The notes below the pieces were generated by a model, which did not search any database, was not told where the DNA came from, and was given only the letters and a program-made list of their open reading frames with translations. From positions 744,001 to 808,000 of the forward strand of contig NZ_AP025472.1 of the NCBI RefSeq assembly GCF_024347395.1: a stretch of 64,000 bases of DNA. The letters are read 5' to 3'. Origin of the DNA: Vibrio cortegadensis (GTDB taxonomy: Bacteria; Pseudomonadota; Gammaproteobacteria; Enterobacterales; Vibrionaceae). The position numbers were made by a program, and so were the translations under genes. This document shows, piece after piece, positions 8,288 to 17,309 of the stretch. Every line of letters begins with the position of its first letter. The stretch's first letter is position 1.

Positions 8288-9445
8288 ATGTTAAACGCAA
8301 AAAAACCACTACGCATTGGAATCGTCGCTGGAGAACTTTCTGGTGATACTTTAGGTGAAGGTTTTATTCAATCGATTAAACAGCAATATCCGGATGCTGA
8401 ATTCGTGGGCATTGGTGGCCCTAAGATGATCGCTTCAGGCTGCGAATCTCTGTTTGATATGGAAGAATTGGCAGTCATGGGACTTGTTGAAGTCCTAGGT
8501 CGATTACCAAGGTTATTGAAAGTAAAGCATCAGCTAGTTGAGTATTTTACGCAAAATCCACCGGATGTTTTTATCGGTATTGATGCGCCTGATTTTAATC
8601 TTCGATTAGAAAAAACGCTCAAAGATGCAGGAATAAAAACCGTGCATTATGTCAGCCCTTCTGTGTGGGCATGGCGACCAAAGCGCATATTTAAAATTGA
8701 TGCCGCGACGGATTTAGTGTTGGCATTTCTGCCTTTCGAGAAAGCTTTCTATGATAAATATAATGTAGCTTGTGAGTTTATCGGCCACACTCTTGCTGAT
8801 GCGATCCCATTAGTAAGTGATCAACGCGCGGCTCGTGAACTGCTGAATTTAGATCAAGATCGTCAATGGCTTGCAGTGCTACCAGGGAGTCGTGGAGGAG
8901 AGGTAGCATTGATTGCTAAACCTTTCATCGAGACTTGCCAGCGTATTCATGCTAAGCACCCTGAGATGGGGTTTGTTGTTGCTGCTGTGAACAAAAAACG
9001 CCGAGAGCAATTTGAATCAATCTGGAAAGAGACGGCACCTGAGCTGGATTTCGTTATCATTGAAGATACCGCAAGAAATGTCATGACCGCTTCAGATGCG
9101 GTTTTACTTGCATCAGGTACCGTTGCGCTTGAATGTATGTTGGTGAAGAGACCAATGGTTGTTGGTTATCAAGTCAATAAACTTACTGGCTGGATTGCAC
9201 AAAAGCTATCGATTACTGAATTTGTATCATTGCCAAATGTGCTTGCGGGTAAAGAGTTGGTTAAAGAGTTCATTCAAGAAGAGTGCCACCCTGATTTCCT
9301 TTATCCCGCAATGGAAGAAGTATTGGCTAATGATAACGTTGAATTGATTCAATCGTTTACTGAAATGCATCAATGGATCCGTAAAGATGCAGACACGCAA
9401 GCAGCAAAAGCGGTATTAAATCTCATAGGCTTACAAGCAGAATAA
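8288..9445 (+). CDS. lpxB: lipid-A-disaccharide synthase
   Basis: Glycosyltransferase (GT19) that joins UDP-2,3-diacylglucosamine and lipid X into the lipid A disaccharide at the inner membrane. The start at ATG 8288 (MLNAKKPLRIGIVAGELSGD) gives 385 residues, close to E. coli. An upstream in-frame ATG at 8255 overlaps the likely -10 element and lacks a ribosome site. The N-terminal GELSGD motif, GIDAPDFN, and the C-terminal VLPGSRGGEV motif are visible. The gap to rnhB is one base, so the two are co-transcribed. Confidence 0.96.
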   Translation: MLNAKKPLRIGIVAGELSGDTLGEGFIQSIKQQYPDAEFVGIGGPKMIASGCESLFDMEELAVMGLVEVLGRLPRLLKVKHQLVEYFTQNPPDVFIGIDAPDFNLRLEKTLKDAGIKTVHYVSPSVWAWRPKRIFKIDAATDLVLAFLPFEKAFYDKYNVACEFIGHTLADAIPLVSDQRAARELLNLDQDRQWLAVLPGSRGGEVALIAKPFIETCQRIHAKHPEMGFVVAAVNKKRREQFESIWKETAPELDFVIIEDTARNVMTASDAVLLASGTVALECMLVKRPMVVGYQVNKLTGWIAQKLSITEFVSLPNVLAGKELVKEFIQEECHPDFLYPAMEEVLANDNVELIQSFTEMHQWIRKDADTQAAKAVLNLIGLQAE

Positions 9446-9446
9446 T

Positions 9447-10091
9447 ATGACAGATAAAAAAGCGATGAAAAAAACAGTAAAAGAGAAACAAGAATTGCCT
9501 GAATTTGAATATCCTACGGGGTATGCTCTTGTTGCTGGTATTGATGAGGTAGGCCGCGGTCCATTGGTTGGCGATGTGGTGACAGCGGCTGTGATTCTCG
9601 ATCCGAATAATCCAATAGAAGGGTTAACGGATTCAAAGAAATTATCAGAAAAAAAACGCCTTGCACTTTACCCTGAGATTAAAGAAAAAGCCCTAGCATG
9701 GGCGGTGGGTCGCTGCTCTCCAGAAGAGATCGATCAATTTAATATTTTGCAAGCGACGATGGTTGCTATGCAGCGTGCAATCGAAGGGCTATCGATTCAG
9801 CCCGAACTCGCTCTCATTGATGGAAATCGAGTGCCGACGTTATCAATGGACGCCATTGCCGTAGTGAAAGGCGACCTTCGAGTTCAAGAGATCAGCGCGG
9901 CCTCTATCATAGCAAAAGTGGTTCGTGATCAAGAGATGGAAGATCTGGATAAACTTCATCCTGAATTTGGTTTTGCGCAGCACAAAGGGTATCCAACCAA
10001 AGCCCATTTTGCTGCTATCGAACAACATGGTGTCATCGACCAGCACCGTAAGAGTTTCAAGCCAGTTAAAAGAGCTCTGGGTATCGAATAA
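9447..10091 (+). CDS. rnhB: ribonuclease HII
   Basis: Removes ribonucleotides embedded in DNA and cleaves RNA-DNA hybrids. It has 214 residues. The catalytic GIDEVGRGPLVGDVV motif is at about residues 31-45, and further conserved acids are in LTDSKKLS and LIDGN. The N-terminus carries a lysine-rich extension of about 25 residues (TDKKAMKKTVKEKQ) ahead of the conserved core. It starts one base after lpxB, as in many gammaproteobacteria. Confidence 0.96.
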   Translation: MTDKKAMKKTVKEKQELPEFEYPTGYALVAGIDEVGRGPLVGDVVTAAVILDPNNPIEGLTDSKKLSEKKRLALYPEIKEKALAWAVGRCSPEEIDQFNILQATMVAMQRAIEGLSIQPELALIDGNRVPTLSMDAIAVVKGDLRVQEISAASIIAKVVRDQEMEDLDKLHPEFGFAQHKGYPTKAHFAAIEQHGVIDQHRKSFKPVKRALGIE

Positions 10092-10115
10092 AAGCTGCTA
10101 TACAATGCTTCTCTA

Positions 10116-10189
10116 CGTAAATAAGTCAATTCAGAGCTTATTTACGGCCATATTCTGGTTAATTCAGGTTCCATATCCACTGAATTAAC
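10116..10189 (+). repeat. two consecutive perfect hairpins between rnhB and dnaE
   Basis: First hairpin: CGTAAATAAG (10116-10125) with CTTATTTACG (10137-10146). Second hairpin: GTTAATTCAG (10158-10167) with CTGAATTAAC (10180-10189). Both have perfect 10-bp arms and loops of 11-12 bases, and neither is followed by a T-run. They may act as mRNA-processing or attenuation structures upstream of dnaE; the function is unknown. Confidence 0.7.
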
Positions 10190-10222
10190 AATTGATTAGA
10201 TTATTTAGAACTCAAATTATTT

Positions 10223-13200
10223 ATGTCAGACCCTAAGTTTATACATTTACGTGTTCACAGTGATTTCTCGATGATCGACGGCCTGTCGAAAGTGCCACCG
10301 CTGGTCAAAAAGGTCGCGGAAATGGGCATGCCAGCGCTTGCATTAACCGATTTTACTAACCTATGTGGTTTGGTGAAATTTTATGGAACAGCACACAACT
10401 GTGGTATCAAGCCGATTATCGGTGCTGATTTCATGATGCAGTCGCCGGAGTTTGGTGATGAGCTGACAAAGTTGACTATTCTTGCTTCCGATAATATTGG
10501 ATATAACAACTTAACACTATTGATTTCAGAAGCTTATCAACGTGGGCATGTTCAGCATATACCCGTGATTGATAAAGAGTGGCTCGTTAATCACAAGCAA
10601 GGTCTGATTATCCTATCTGGCGCGAAAAGTGGTGAGATTGGAAAAGCATTGTTGAAAGGGAATGCCGAAATTGTCGGACAGTGTGTCGAATTCTACAAAA
10701 CGCACTTTCCAGACCGCTTTTATTTGGAGCTGATTCGAACAGGCAGACCAGATGAAGAAGCCTATCTGCATTTCGCTTTAGAGCTCTCAGAGCAAACCGA
10801 TTTGCCTGTCGTAGCAACCAATGAAGTTGTCTTCCTGACTGAAGACCTGTTTGACGCCCATGAAATTCGCGTGGCGATCCATGATGGCTTTACAATGGTC
10901 GATCCTCGTCGCCCTAAGAACTACAGCGCACAGCAATACTTACGTACTGAAGAAGAGATGTGCGAGTTATTTGCGGACATTCCTGAAGCTCTAGCCAACT
11001 CGGTGGAAATTGCTAAACGCTGTAATGTAACAGTGCGTCTTGGGGAGTACTTCTTACCTAACTTCCCAACCGAAGGTCTTAAAATTGAAGACTATTTGAT
11101 TAAGAAGTCAGAAGAAGGGTTAGAAAGACGATTGGCATTCTTGTTCCCGGACGAAAAAGTTCGTGAAGAGAGAAGACCAGAGTACGATGAGCGTTTGAAG
11201 ATCGAACTTGAAGTTGTCAATGACATGGGGTTCCCAGGTTACTTCTTGATCGTAATGGAATTTATCCAGTGGTCGAAAGATAATGATGTTCCAGTAGGCC
11301 CTGGTCGTGGTTCTGGTGCAGGTTCACTTGTCGCTTATGCTCTTGATATTACTGACTTAGACCCCTTGGAGTACGATCTTCTATTTGAACGTTTCCTGAA
11401 CCCTGAACGTGTCTCCATGCCCGATTTCGATATCGACTTTTGTATGGATAAACGTGACCAAGTAATTGATCACGTAGCGGAAATGTATGGTCGAGATGCG
11501 GTATCTCAGATTATCACCTTTGGAACCATGGCAGCAAAAGCGGTTATTCGTGATGTTGGACGTGTTCTCGGTCACCCGTTTGGCTTTGTCGATCGTATCT
11601 CAAAAATGATCCCGCCAGATCCGGGAATGACGTTAGAAAAAGCGTTCAAAGCGGAACCTTCGCTGCCTGAATTGTATGATGCCGATGAAGAAGTTCGAGA
11701 ACTTATTGATAAGTGCCGGATTCTAGAAGGTTGTACCCGAAATGCAGGTAAACACGCGGGTGGGGTTGTAATATCGCCAACGACGATCACCGATTTTGCT
11801 CCTATTTATTGTGATGCCGACGGTAACTTCCCGGTTACACAGTTTGATAAAAATGACGTTGAAACCGCCGGTCTGGTTAAGTTCGACTTCTTAGGTTTAA
11901 GAACATTAACCATCATCGATTGGGCGTTGGGGTTAGTGAATCCTCGCTTAGAAAAAGAGGGTAAAGCCCCGGTTCGTATCGATTCTATTCCGTTGGATGA
12001 TCCTGCTTCATTCAGGTTGCTGCAAAACTCAGAAACCACGGCGGTATTCCAATTAGAATCTCGCGGAATGAAAGATCTGATCAAGCGTCTGCAACCTGAC
12101 TGTTTTGAAGATATTATCGCATTGGTTGCACTATTCCGTCCGGGTCCGTTGCAATCGGGCATGGTAGATAACTTTATCGACCGTAAACATGGTCGTGAAG
12201 CGGTATCTTATCCCGATGAAAAGTGGCAACACGACTCACTGAAAGAGACGCTTGAGCCTACTTATGGCATTATCTTGTATCAAGAACAAGTTATGCAAAT
12301 CGCCCAGATTCTTGCTGGTTATACCTTAGGCGGAGCAGATATGCTGCGTCGTGCGATGGGTAAGAAAAAACCAGAAGAGATGGCGAAACAACGTGGTACT
12401 TTTGAAGAAGGTGCGATAGCCAACGGTGTCGACGGCGAGCTGTCGATGAAAATCTTCGACTTGGTTGAAAAGTTCGCAGGTTATGGCTTCAACAAATCTC
12501 ACTCAGCCGCATACGCGCTGGTTTCGTACCAAACTTTATGGCTGAAAACTCATTACCCTGCTGAATTTATGGCGGCGGTGATGACAGCGGATATGGATAA
12601 CACAGAAAAAGTCATTGGCTTAGTCGATGAATGTCTGCGTATGAAATTGACGTTACTACCACCGGATATCAACTCCGGTCTTTATCGGTTTAATGTCGAT
12701 GAAAATGGTGCCATCGTTTATGGTATTGGCGCGATAAAAGGGGTGGGTGAAGGCCCTATTGAAGTGATTATCGCGGCACGAGAAAAGGGCGGTCACTTTA
12801 AAGATCTCTTTGATTTCTGTGCGCGAATTGATTTGAAAAAAGTCAATAAACGAGTGATCGAGAAGCTGATTTATTCTGGCGCTCTCGATCGCCTTGGGCC
12901 GCACCGAGCTGCTATGATGGCGTCATTAAATGATGCAGTAAAAGCGGCGAGCCAACACCATCAAGCAGAAGCGTTTGGTCAGGCGGATATGTTCGGCGTA
13001 TTAACGGATGCCCCTGAAGAAGTTGAGCAAAAATATACTCAAGTTCCGAAATGGCCAGAAAAAGTATGGCTGGAAGGTGAGCGCGAAACTTTAGGGCTTT
13101 ATTTGACCGGGCACCCAATTAATGCGTATATAAAGGAACTTGCTAAGTACACCAGTTGTCGACTAACTGATGCGACCCCGACAAGACGGGATCAATCGGT

Positions 13201-13702
13201 GACCATTGCGGGCTTGGTGATCGCCGCACGAGTGATGACGACCAAACGAGGTACGCGAATAGGATTGATGACCATTGATGACCGATCGGGTCGAATGGAA
13301 GTGATGTTATTCTCAGATGCCTTAGAAAGGTATGCTGAATTGCTAGAAAAAGACAAAATATTAGTCATTTCTGGACAGGTCAGCTTTGATGACTTCAATG
13401 GTGGGCTTAAAATGTCCGCGCGCGAAGTTATGGATCTTGGAGAAGCACGAGAAAAATACGCTCGTGGTTTGTCTATTTCTATTGAACAATCACAAGTCGA
13501 TGAGAAATTTTTTGAGCGCTTTAGTCAAATCTTAGAGCCTCACCGAGCGGGAACTGTTCCCGTCAATGTATACTACCAACGTTCCGACGCAAGAGCGCGG
13601 TTGTCTCTTGGTACAGAGTGGAGAGTGACTCCTTCTGATACATTACTAGATGAATTAAAACTGCTACTTGGAAATGGCCAAGTGGAACTCGAATTTAACT
13701 AA
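10223..13702 (+). CDS. dnaE: DNA polymerase III alpha subunit
   Basis: Replicative polymerase of the holoenzyme. It has 1159 residues, the usual size. An N-terminal PHP domain (starting LRVHSDFSMIDGLSK) is followed by the C-family polymerase core with GPGRGSGAGS and the catalytic aspartates in MPDFDIDF near residue 400. Tandem helix-hairpin-helix, OB-fold (TIAGLVIAARVMTTKRGTRI) and C-terminal tau-binding regions follow. The beta-clamp binding motif QADMF is present in FGQADMFGVL. It lies 131 bases after rnhB and 46 before accA, the common dnaE-accA arrangement. Confidence 0.98.
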   Translation: MSDPKFIHLRVHSDFSMIDGLSKVPPLVKKVAEMGMPALALTDFTNLCGLVKFYGTAHNCGIKPIIGADFMMQSPEFGDELTKLTILASDNIGYNNLTLLISEAYQRGHVQHIPVIDKEWLVNHKQGLIILSGAKSGEIGKALLKGNAEIVGQCVEFYKTHFPDRFYLELIRTGRPDEEAYLHFALELSEQTDLPVVATNEVVFLTEDLFDAHEIRVAIHDGFTMVDPRRPKNYSAQQYLRTEEEMCELFADIPEALANSVEIAKRCNVTVRLGEYFLPNFPTEGLKIEDYLIKKSEEGLERRLAFLFPDEKVREERRPEYDERLKIELEVVNDMGFPGYFLIVMEFIQWSKDNDVPVGPGRGSGAGSLVAYALDITDLDPLEYDLLFERFLNPERVSMPDFDIDFCMDKRDQVIDHVAEMYGRDAVSQIITFGTMAAKAVIRDVGRVLGHPFGFVDRISKMIPPDPGMTLEKAFKAEPSLPELYDADEEVRELIDKCRILEGCTRNAGKHAGGVVISPTTITDFAPIYCDADGNFPVTQFDKNDVETAGLVKFDFLGLRTLTIIDWALGLVNPRLEKEGKAPVRIDSIPLDDPASFRLLQNSETTAVFQLESRGMKDLIKRLQPDCFEDIIALVALFRPGPLQSGMVDNFIDRKHGREAVSYPDEKWQHDSLKETLEPTYGIILYQEQVMQIAQILAGYTLGGADMLRRAMGKKKPEEMAKQRGTFEEGAIANGVDGELSMKIFDLVEKFAGYGFNKSHSAAYALVSYQTLWLKTHYPAEFMAAVMTADMDNTEKVIGLVDECLRMKLTLLPPDINSGLYRFNVDENGAIVYGIGAIKGVGEGPIEVIIAAREKGGHFKDLFDFCARIDLKKVNKRVIEKLIYSGALDRLGPHRAAMMASLNDAVKAASQHHQAEAFGQADMFGVLTDAPEEVEQKYTQVPKWPEKVWLEGERETLGLYLTGHPINAYIKELAKYTSCRLTDATPTRRDQSVTIAGLVIAARVMTTKRGTRIGLMTIDDRSGRMEVMLFSDALERYAELLEKDKILVISGQVSFDDFNGGLKMSAREVMDLGEAREKYARGLSISIEQSQVDEKFFERFSQILEPHRAGTVPVNVYYQRSDARARLSLGTEWRVTPSDTLLDELKLLLGNGQVELEFN

Positions 13703-13748
13703 AATTTAGCTCCAACTTTCGGAGAGCTGAGTAAAAAAGGATTCATAG

Positions 13749-14708
13749 ATGAGCCTAAACTTTCTAGAATTTGAAAAGCCTATCGCTGAACTAGAAGCAA
13801 AAATTGAAGCTTTACGTGATGTATCTCGCCATGGTGGCGACGCAGCGGTCGATCTAGACAAAGAAATTGAACAACTAGAGAAAAAAAGCTTAGAGCTTAA
13901 AAAGAAAATCTTTAGTGATCTTGGTGCGTGGCAAGTGGCGCAACTTGCACGCCACCCGCAACGTCCGTATACCAAAGATTACCTAGAGCATGCCTTCACC
14001 GAGTTTGAAGAACTGGCTGGTGATCGTGCGTTTGCTGATGATAAAGCAATTGTTGGCGGTATGGCTCGTTTAGATGGTCGTCCAGTGATGGTTATTGGTC
14101 ATCAAAAAGGTCGTGAAACAAAAGAAAAAGTGATTCGCAACTTTGGCATGCCAAAACCTGAAGGCTACCGTAAAGCATTACGCTTAATGGAAATGGCTGA
14201 GCGTTTTAACATGCCAATTATCACTTTCATTGATACCGCTGGAGCCTATCCAGGCGTTGGTGCTGAAGAGCGTGGTCAATCAGAAGCTATTGCTAAAAAC
14301 TTAAAAGTAATGGCAGGTTTAACTGTGCCTGTTATTTGTAACGTTGTTGGCGAAGGTGGTTCTGGTGGTGCATTGGCGATCGGTGTCGGCGATTACGTTA
14401 ACATGCTGCAATACTCGACGTATTCCGTGATCTCTCCTGAAGGTTGTGCTTCAATTCTATGGCGCGATTCAGATAAAGCGCCACAAGCTGCTGAAGCGAT
14501 GGGGCTTGTTGCTCCTCGCCTTAAAGAGCTTGAGTTGATTGATGATATTATCGATGAACCACTAGGTGGCGCACATCGTGACCCAATCCAAATGGCTGCG
14601 AATATGAAAGCAACATTGGTTAAACAACTGGCTGAATTAGAGCAATTTGATCAAGATACGCTGCTTGAACGTCGCTACCAACGATTAATGAGCTACGGTT
14701 ACTGTTAA
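13749..14708 (+). CDS. accA: acetyl-CoA carboxylase carboxyltransferase subunit alpha
   Basis: With AccD it transfers carboxyl from carboxybiotin to acetyl-CoA to give malonyl-CoA, the first committed step of fatty acid synthesis. It has 319 residues, the same as E. coli. An N-terminal helical segment (about 1-60) precedes the crotonase-like carboxyltransferase domain. The oxyanion-hole segments are visible as GEGGSGGALAIGVGD and SPEGCASILWRD. AGGA precedes the ATG at a suitable distance. A strong terminator closes the unit. Confidence 0.97.
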   Translation: MSLNFLEFEKPIAELEAKIEALRDVSRHGGDAAVDLDKEIEQLEKKSLELKKKIFSDLGAWQVAQLARHPQRPYTKDYLEHAFTEFEELAGDRAFADDKAIVGGMARLDGRPVMVIGHQKGRETKEKVIRNFGMPKPEGYRKALRLMEMAERFNMPIITFIDTAGAYPGVGAEERGQSEAIAKNLKVMAGLTVPVICNVVGEGGSGGALAIGVGDYVNMLQYSTYSVISPEGCASILWRDSDKAPQAAEAMGLVAPRLKELELIDDIIDEPLGGAHRDPIQMAANMKATLVKQLAELEQFDQDTLLERRYQRLMSYGYC

Positions 14709-14734
14709 TCGCTCGTAAGACATATTGATATTGG

Positions 14735-14765
14735 AAAGGCTAGATGGTTATCTAGCCTTTTTTTG
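14735..14765 (+). terminator. intrinsic terminator after accA
   Basis: An 11-bp perfect stem AAAGGCTAGAT/ATCTAGCCTTT with a 4-nt loop is followed by more T. Confidence 0.92.
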
Positions 14766-14917
14766 TGGATGCAGTTTCACCATCTATCTTATATTGATTA
14801 TCCACTTGTCGCAGGCTAGGATACTTTCGTCTATTTGATACGGATTGTTGTTAGTCATCCAGATTCTGTTCAATAGCACGGATTATCCATACTCTTGGCT
14901 CTCTATTTAGGCTCTCT

Positions 14918-16306
14918 ATGCGTTCATCTATGTTCGACACTTTTACTCAATCAATTAATCAATATCGTCAACCGGAATCCAAAATTATTCTAGGGTTAAG
15001 CGGCGGAATGGACTCTAGGGTTATGCTGGATTTATTGGCTCAATTTCAACGAGACAATCGAGATGTTGAGTGCTTGGCAGTCCATGTTCATCATGGTTTG
15101 AGTGAACATGCTGATGAGTGGGCAAAAAAGTGTGTAACGTGGTGTGGTGATAACAATATTCCAGTTGTGGTCGAAAAAGTGCAGCTTGATCTGAATGATG
15201 GCGACAGTATTGAGAAGCAAGCGAGGGATGCTCGTTATGCGGTACTGAGTACGCATATGTCAAAGCATGACCTTCTGCTCACCGGTCAGCATGCCGATGA
15301 TCAACTTGAAACCTTTCTGCTAGCTTTAAAGCGAGGAAGTGGGCCGAGAGGACTGTCCTGTATGGCTGAGTCGATGCCATTTAGCCAAGGACAATTATTA
15401 CGCCCTCTGTTACAAGTTCCACGTTCGGTGATTGAATCGTACATTCGAACCAAGGAGCTTGATTGGGTAGAAGATGAAAGCAATCAAGACACTCGTTATG
15501 ATCGCAATTTCATTCGCCATCAAATTGCTCCGAGTTTACTCCAGCGTTGGCCTGAATTAAGGGCGACGGTTCATCGTAGTGCTCAACTGTGTGCGGAGCA
15601 AGAGTCATTATTGGATGAATTACTGGCAGACCGATACTCAAGTCTTGTCGATGAGTTCATGGGTTTAGATATCAAGCAGCTTGGTAAACAGAGTGATCGT
15701 GTTCGTTCCCGATTGATTCGCATGTGGTTTGAAAATATGCAGCAGGTGATGCCTAGTCGTCACCACCTTGAACTGATTTGGAAACAAGTCGCCAATGCCC
15801 AGCAAGATGCTAACCCTATACTAAACTTACCTCACGGGCAGGTTCGTCGTTATCAGAATAAGCTTTTCTTTGTTGAGCATGTTCAAGATGTGAGTGATTG
15901 GCAGCATGCTCTTGAACTTGATAAGTCGTTGTTTTTACCAGATGGGTTAGGTGAAGTGTCCTTAATTGCATCTCGTTCGACTCAGTTGAATGATCGTGAA
16001 AGTTTAACTGAGCCACCGAATTTATCGTTTGAGAAAACGGTAGGCATTACAATGCAATTCACCCTACCAAAAGGGCGGGAATCTAGCTGTTATGTGCACT
16101 TCGCTCCGGAAGGATTGGTTGCTCACCCTGAGGCAAGAGGGCATAGCCGGAAATTGAAAAAATTGTTTCAAGAATATGGTGTGCCGAGTTGGCAGCGTAG
16201 GCGGATCCCTATTTTGATGTTGGATGATCAGGTTGTCGCCGTACTCGGCCTATTTGTGGATAAACACTTTTCTGGTCAAGATTGTGAACTCGCCTGGGAC
16301 AAGTAG
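14918..16306 (+). CDS. tilS: tRNA(Ile)-lysidine synthetase
   Basis: Modifies C34 of the CAU-anticodon tRNA-Ile to lysidine so that it reads AUA codons. It has 462 residues. The N-terminal PP-loop ATPase signature SGGMDS is at about residues 29-34, the central TilS domain lies around 245-320, and the C-terminal domain (HSRKLKKLFQEYGVPSWQR) closes the protein. The start is not certain: ATG 14918 and ATG 14930 (four codons later) both lack a strong ribosome site. The region of about 150 bases before it, after the accA terminator, shows no clear promoter. Confidence 0.94.
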   Translation: MRSSMFDTFTQSINQYRQPESKIILGLSGGMDSRVMLDLLAQFQRDNRDVECLAVHVHHGLSEHADEWAKKCVTWCGDNNIPVVVEKVQLDLNDGDSIEKQARDARYAVLSTHMSKHDLLLTGQHADDQLETFLLALKRGSGPRGLSCMAESMPFSQGQLLRPLLQVPRSVIESYIRTKELDWVEDESNQDTRYDRNFIRHQIAPSLLQRWPELRATVHRSAQLCAEQESLLDELLADRYSSLVDEFMGLDIKQLGKQSDRVRSRLIRMWFENMQQVMPSRHHLELIWKQVANAQQDANPILNLPHGQVRRYQNKLFFVEHVQDVSDWQHALELDKSLFLPDGLGEVSLIASRSTQLNDRESLTEPPNLSFEKTVGITMQFTLPKGRESSCYVHFAPEGLVAHPEARGHSRKLKKLFQEYGVPSWQRRRIPILMLDDQVVAVLGLFVDKHFSGQDCELAWDK

Positions 16307-16368
16307 GTTAATTTCATGCCACAATTGTATATATATTCATATAAATAATAACAAAGATAGGTAAAGCA

Positions 16369-16680
16369 ATGAAAAAAGTCGTGATTGGATTGATGTTAGG
16401 TCTTGGCCTTTTAAGTAGCAATGTTATGGCTGGTGATATCGCCGCAGGTAAGACAAAAGCCGCTATTTGCGCAGCTTGTCACGGCCCAGATGGCGTTGCT
16501 ATGATCCCTGGTTACCCGAATCTTAAAGGCCAAAATGAGCAGTATATTGTATCGTCACTAAATGCATATAAAGCAAAACAGCGTAATGGTGGCCTTGCGG
16601 TTGTCATGCAGGCTCAAGCAGCAATGCTGAATGATGCTGATATTGCTAACTTAGCGGCGTACTACGCAAGTCTTAAGTAA
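16369..16680 (+). CDS. periplasmic monoheme c-type cytochrome
   Basis: A 103-residue protein with a signal peptide cleaved near NVMA-GD (about residue 21) and one haem-attachment motif CAACH at residues 34-38. The C-terminal pattern MLNDADIANLAAYYASL is typical of small class I cytochromes of the c5/c553 type, so it probably shuttles electrons in the periplasm to a terminal oxidase or peroxidase. It stands alone between tilS and glnB and has its own terminator. The exact partner cannot be told from sequence. Confidence 0.88.
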   Translation: MKKVVIGLMLGLGLLSSNVMAGDIAAGKTKAAICAACHGPDGVAMIPGYPNLKGQNEQYIVSSLNAYKAKQRNGGLAVVMQAQAAMLNDADIANLAAYYASLK

Positions 16681-16713
16681 TTCAATTACCAAGGTTTTCA
16701 TGAATAAGAATCT

Positions 16714-16744
16714 AAGCCAGAGCTTGTTAGCTCTGGCTTTTTTT
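16714..16744 (+). terminator. intrinsic terminator after cytochrome gene
   Basis: A perfect 11-bp stem AAGCCAGAGCT/AGCTCTGGCTT with loop TGTT is followed by a T-run. Confidence 0.93.
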
Positions 16745-16805
16745 AGATTGAATGTTTTGTATAGCTATCCGATAATAGCGAAATTAATAAAGTTAAGGGA
16801 TGAAC

Positions 16806-17144
16806 ATGAAAAAGATTGAAGCCATCATTAAGCCGTTTAAATTGGACGATGTACGTGAAGCTCTAGCGGATGTAGGGATCACGGGAATGACAGTATCTGA
16901 AGTGAAGGGTTTTGGCCGTCAGAAAGGGCATACAGAACTTTATCGTGGTGCTGAATACATGGTTGATTTTTTACCTAAGGTAAAACTGGAAATTGTGGTC
17001 ACTGACGATGTCGCTGATCAATGTGTTGATACCATTATTGAAACGGCACAAACGGGTAAAATAGGTGATGGTAAAATATTCATCACTGAAGTTGAACGCG
17101 TGGTTCGAATTCGAACTGGTGAAGAAGACGAAGAAGCCGTATAA
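16806..17144 (+). CDS. glnB: nitrogen regulatory protein P-II
   Basis: Trimeric signal protein that senses 2-oxoglutarate, ATP/ADP and uridylylation by GlnD, and controls GlnE and NtrB. The chosen start is 16806, giving 112 residues, because TTAAGGG (16793-16799) is correctly spaced for it and overlaps the other in-frame ATG at 16800. The T-loop has the uridylylation site Tyr51 (RGAEYMVDF). The Walker-like GKIGDGKIF segment and the C-terminal VVRIRTGEED are conserved. The sequence is nearer GlnB than GlnK, and no amtB adjoins it. Confidence 0.96.
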   Translation: MKKIEAIIKPFKLDDVREALADVGITGMTVSEVKGFGRQKGHTELYRGAEYMVDFLPKVKLEIVVTDDVADQCVDTIIETAQTGKIGDGKIFITEVERVVRIRTGEEDEEAV

Positions 17145-17152
17145 GAATATCA

Positions 17153-17177
17153 AAAGGAGCCGTAAGGCTCCTTTTTT
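17153..17177 (+). terminator. intrinsic terminator after glnB
   Basis: Stem AAAGGAGCC/GGCTCCTTT with loop GTAA is followed by a T-run. Confidence 0.93.
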
Positions 17178-17309
17178 GATTGCACAAATTTCCCCTATAA
17201 CGGTGTTAGCGCCTCTGTTTTAAAGTGGTAGAAGCACGCTCTCAGCCTTATTTGATGAGACCTCGAAGCGAACCGTGTTGAGTCGATATTATTTTAAATA
17301 GGATAGGTA

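Noticed and set aside
11806..12162. 118-codon frame antisense to dnaE
   Set aside because: It mirrors the codon pattern of dnaE and has no ribosome site; the same is true of the other antisense frames in dnaE, fadE, accA and ptsI.
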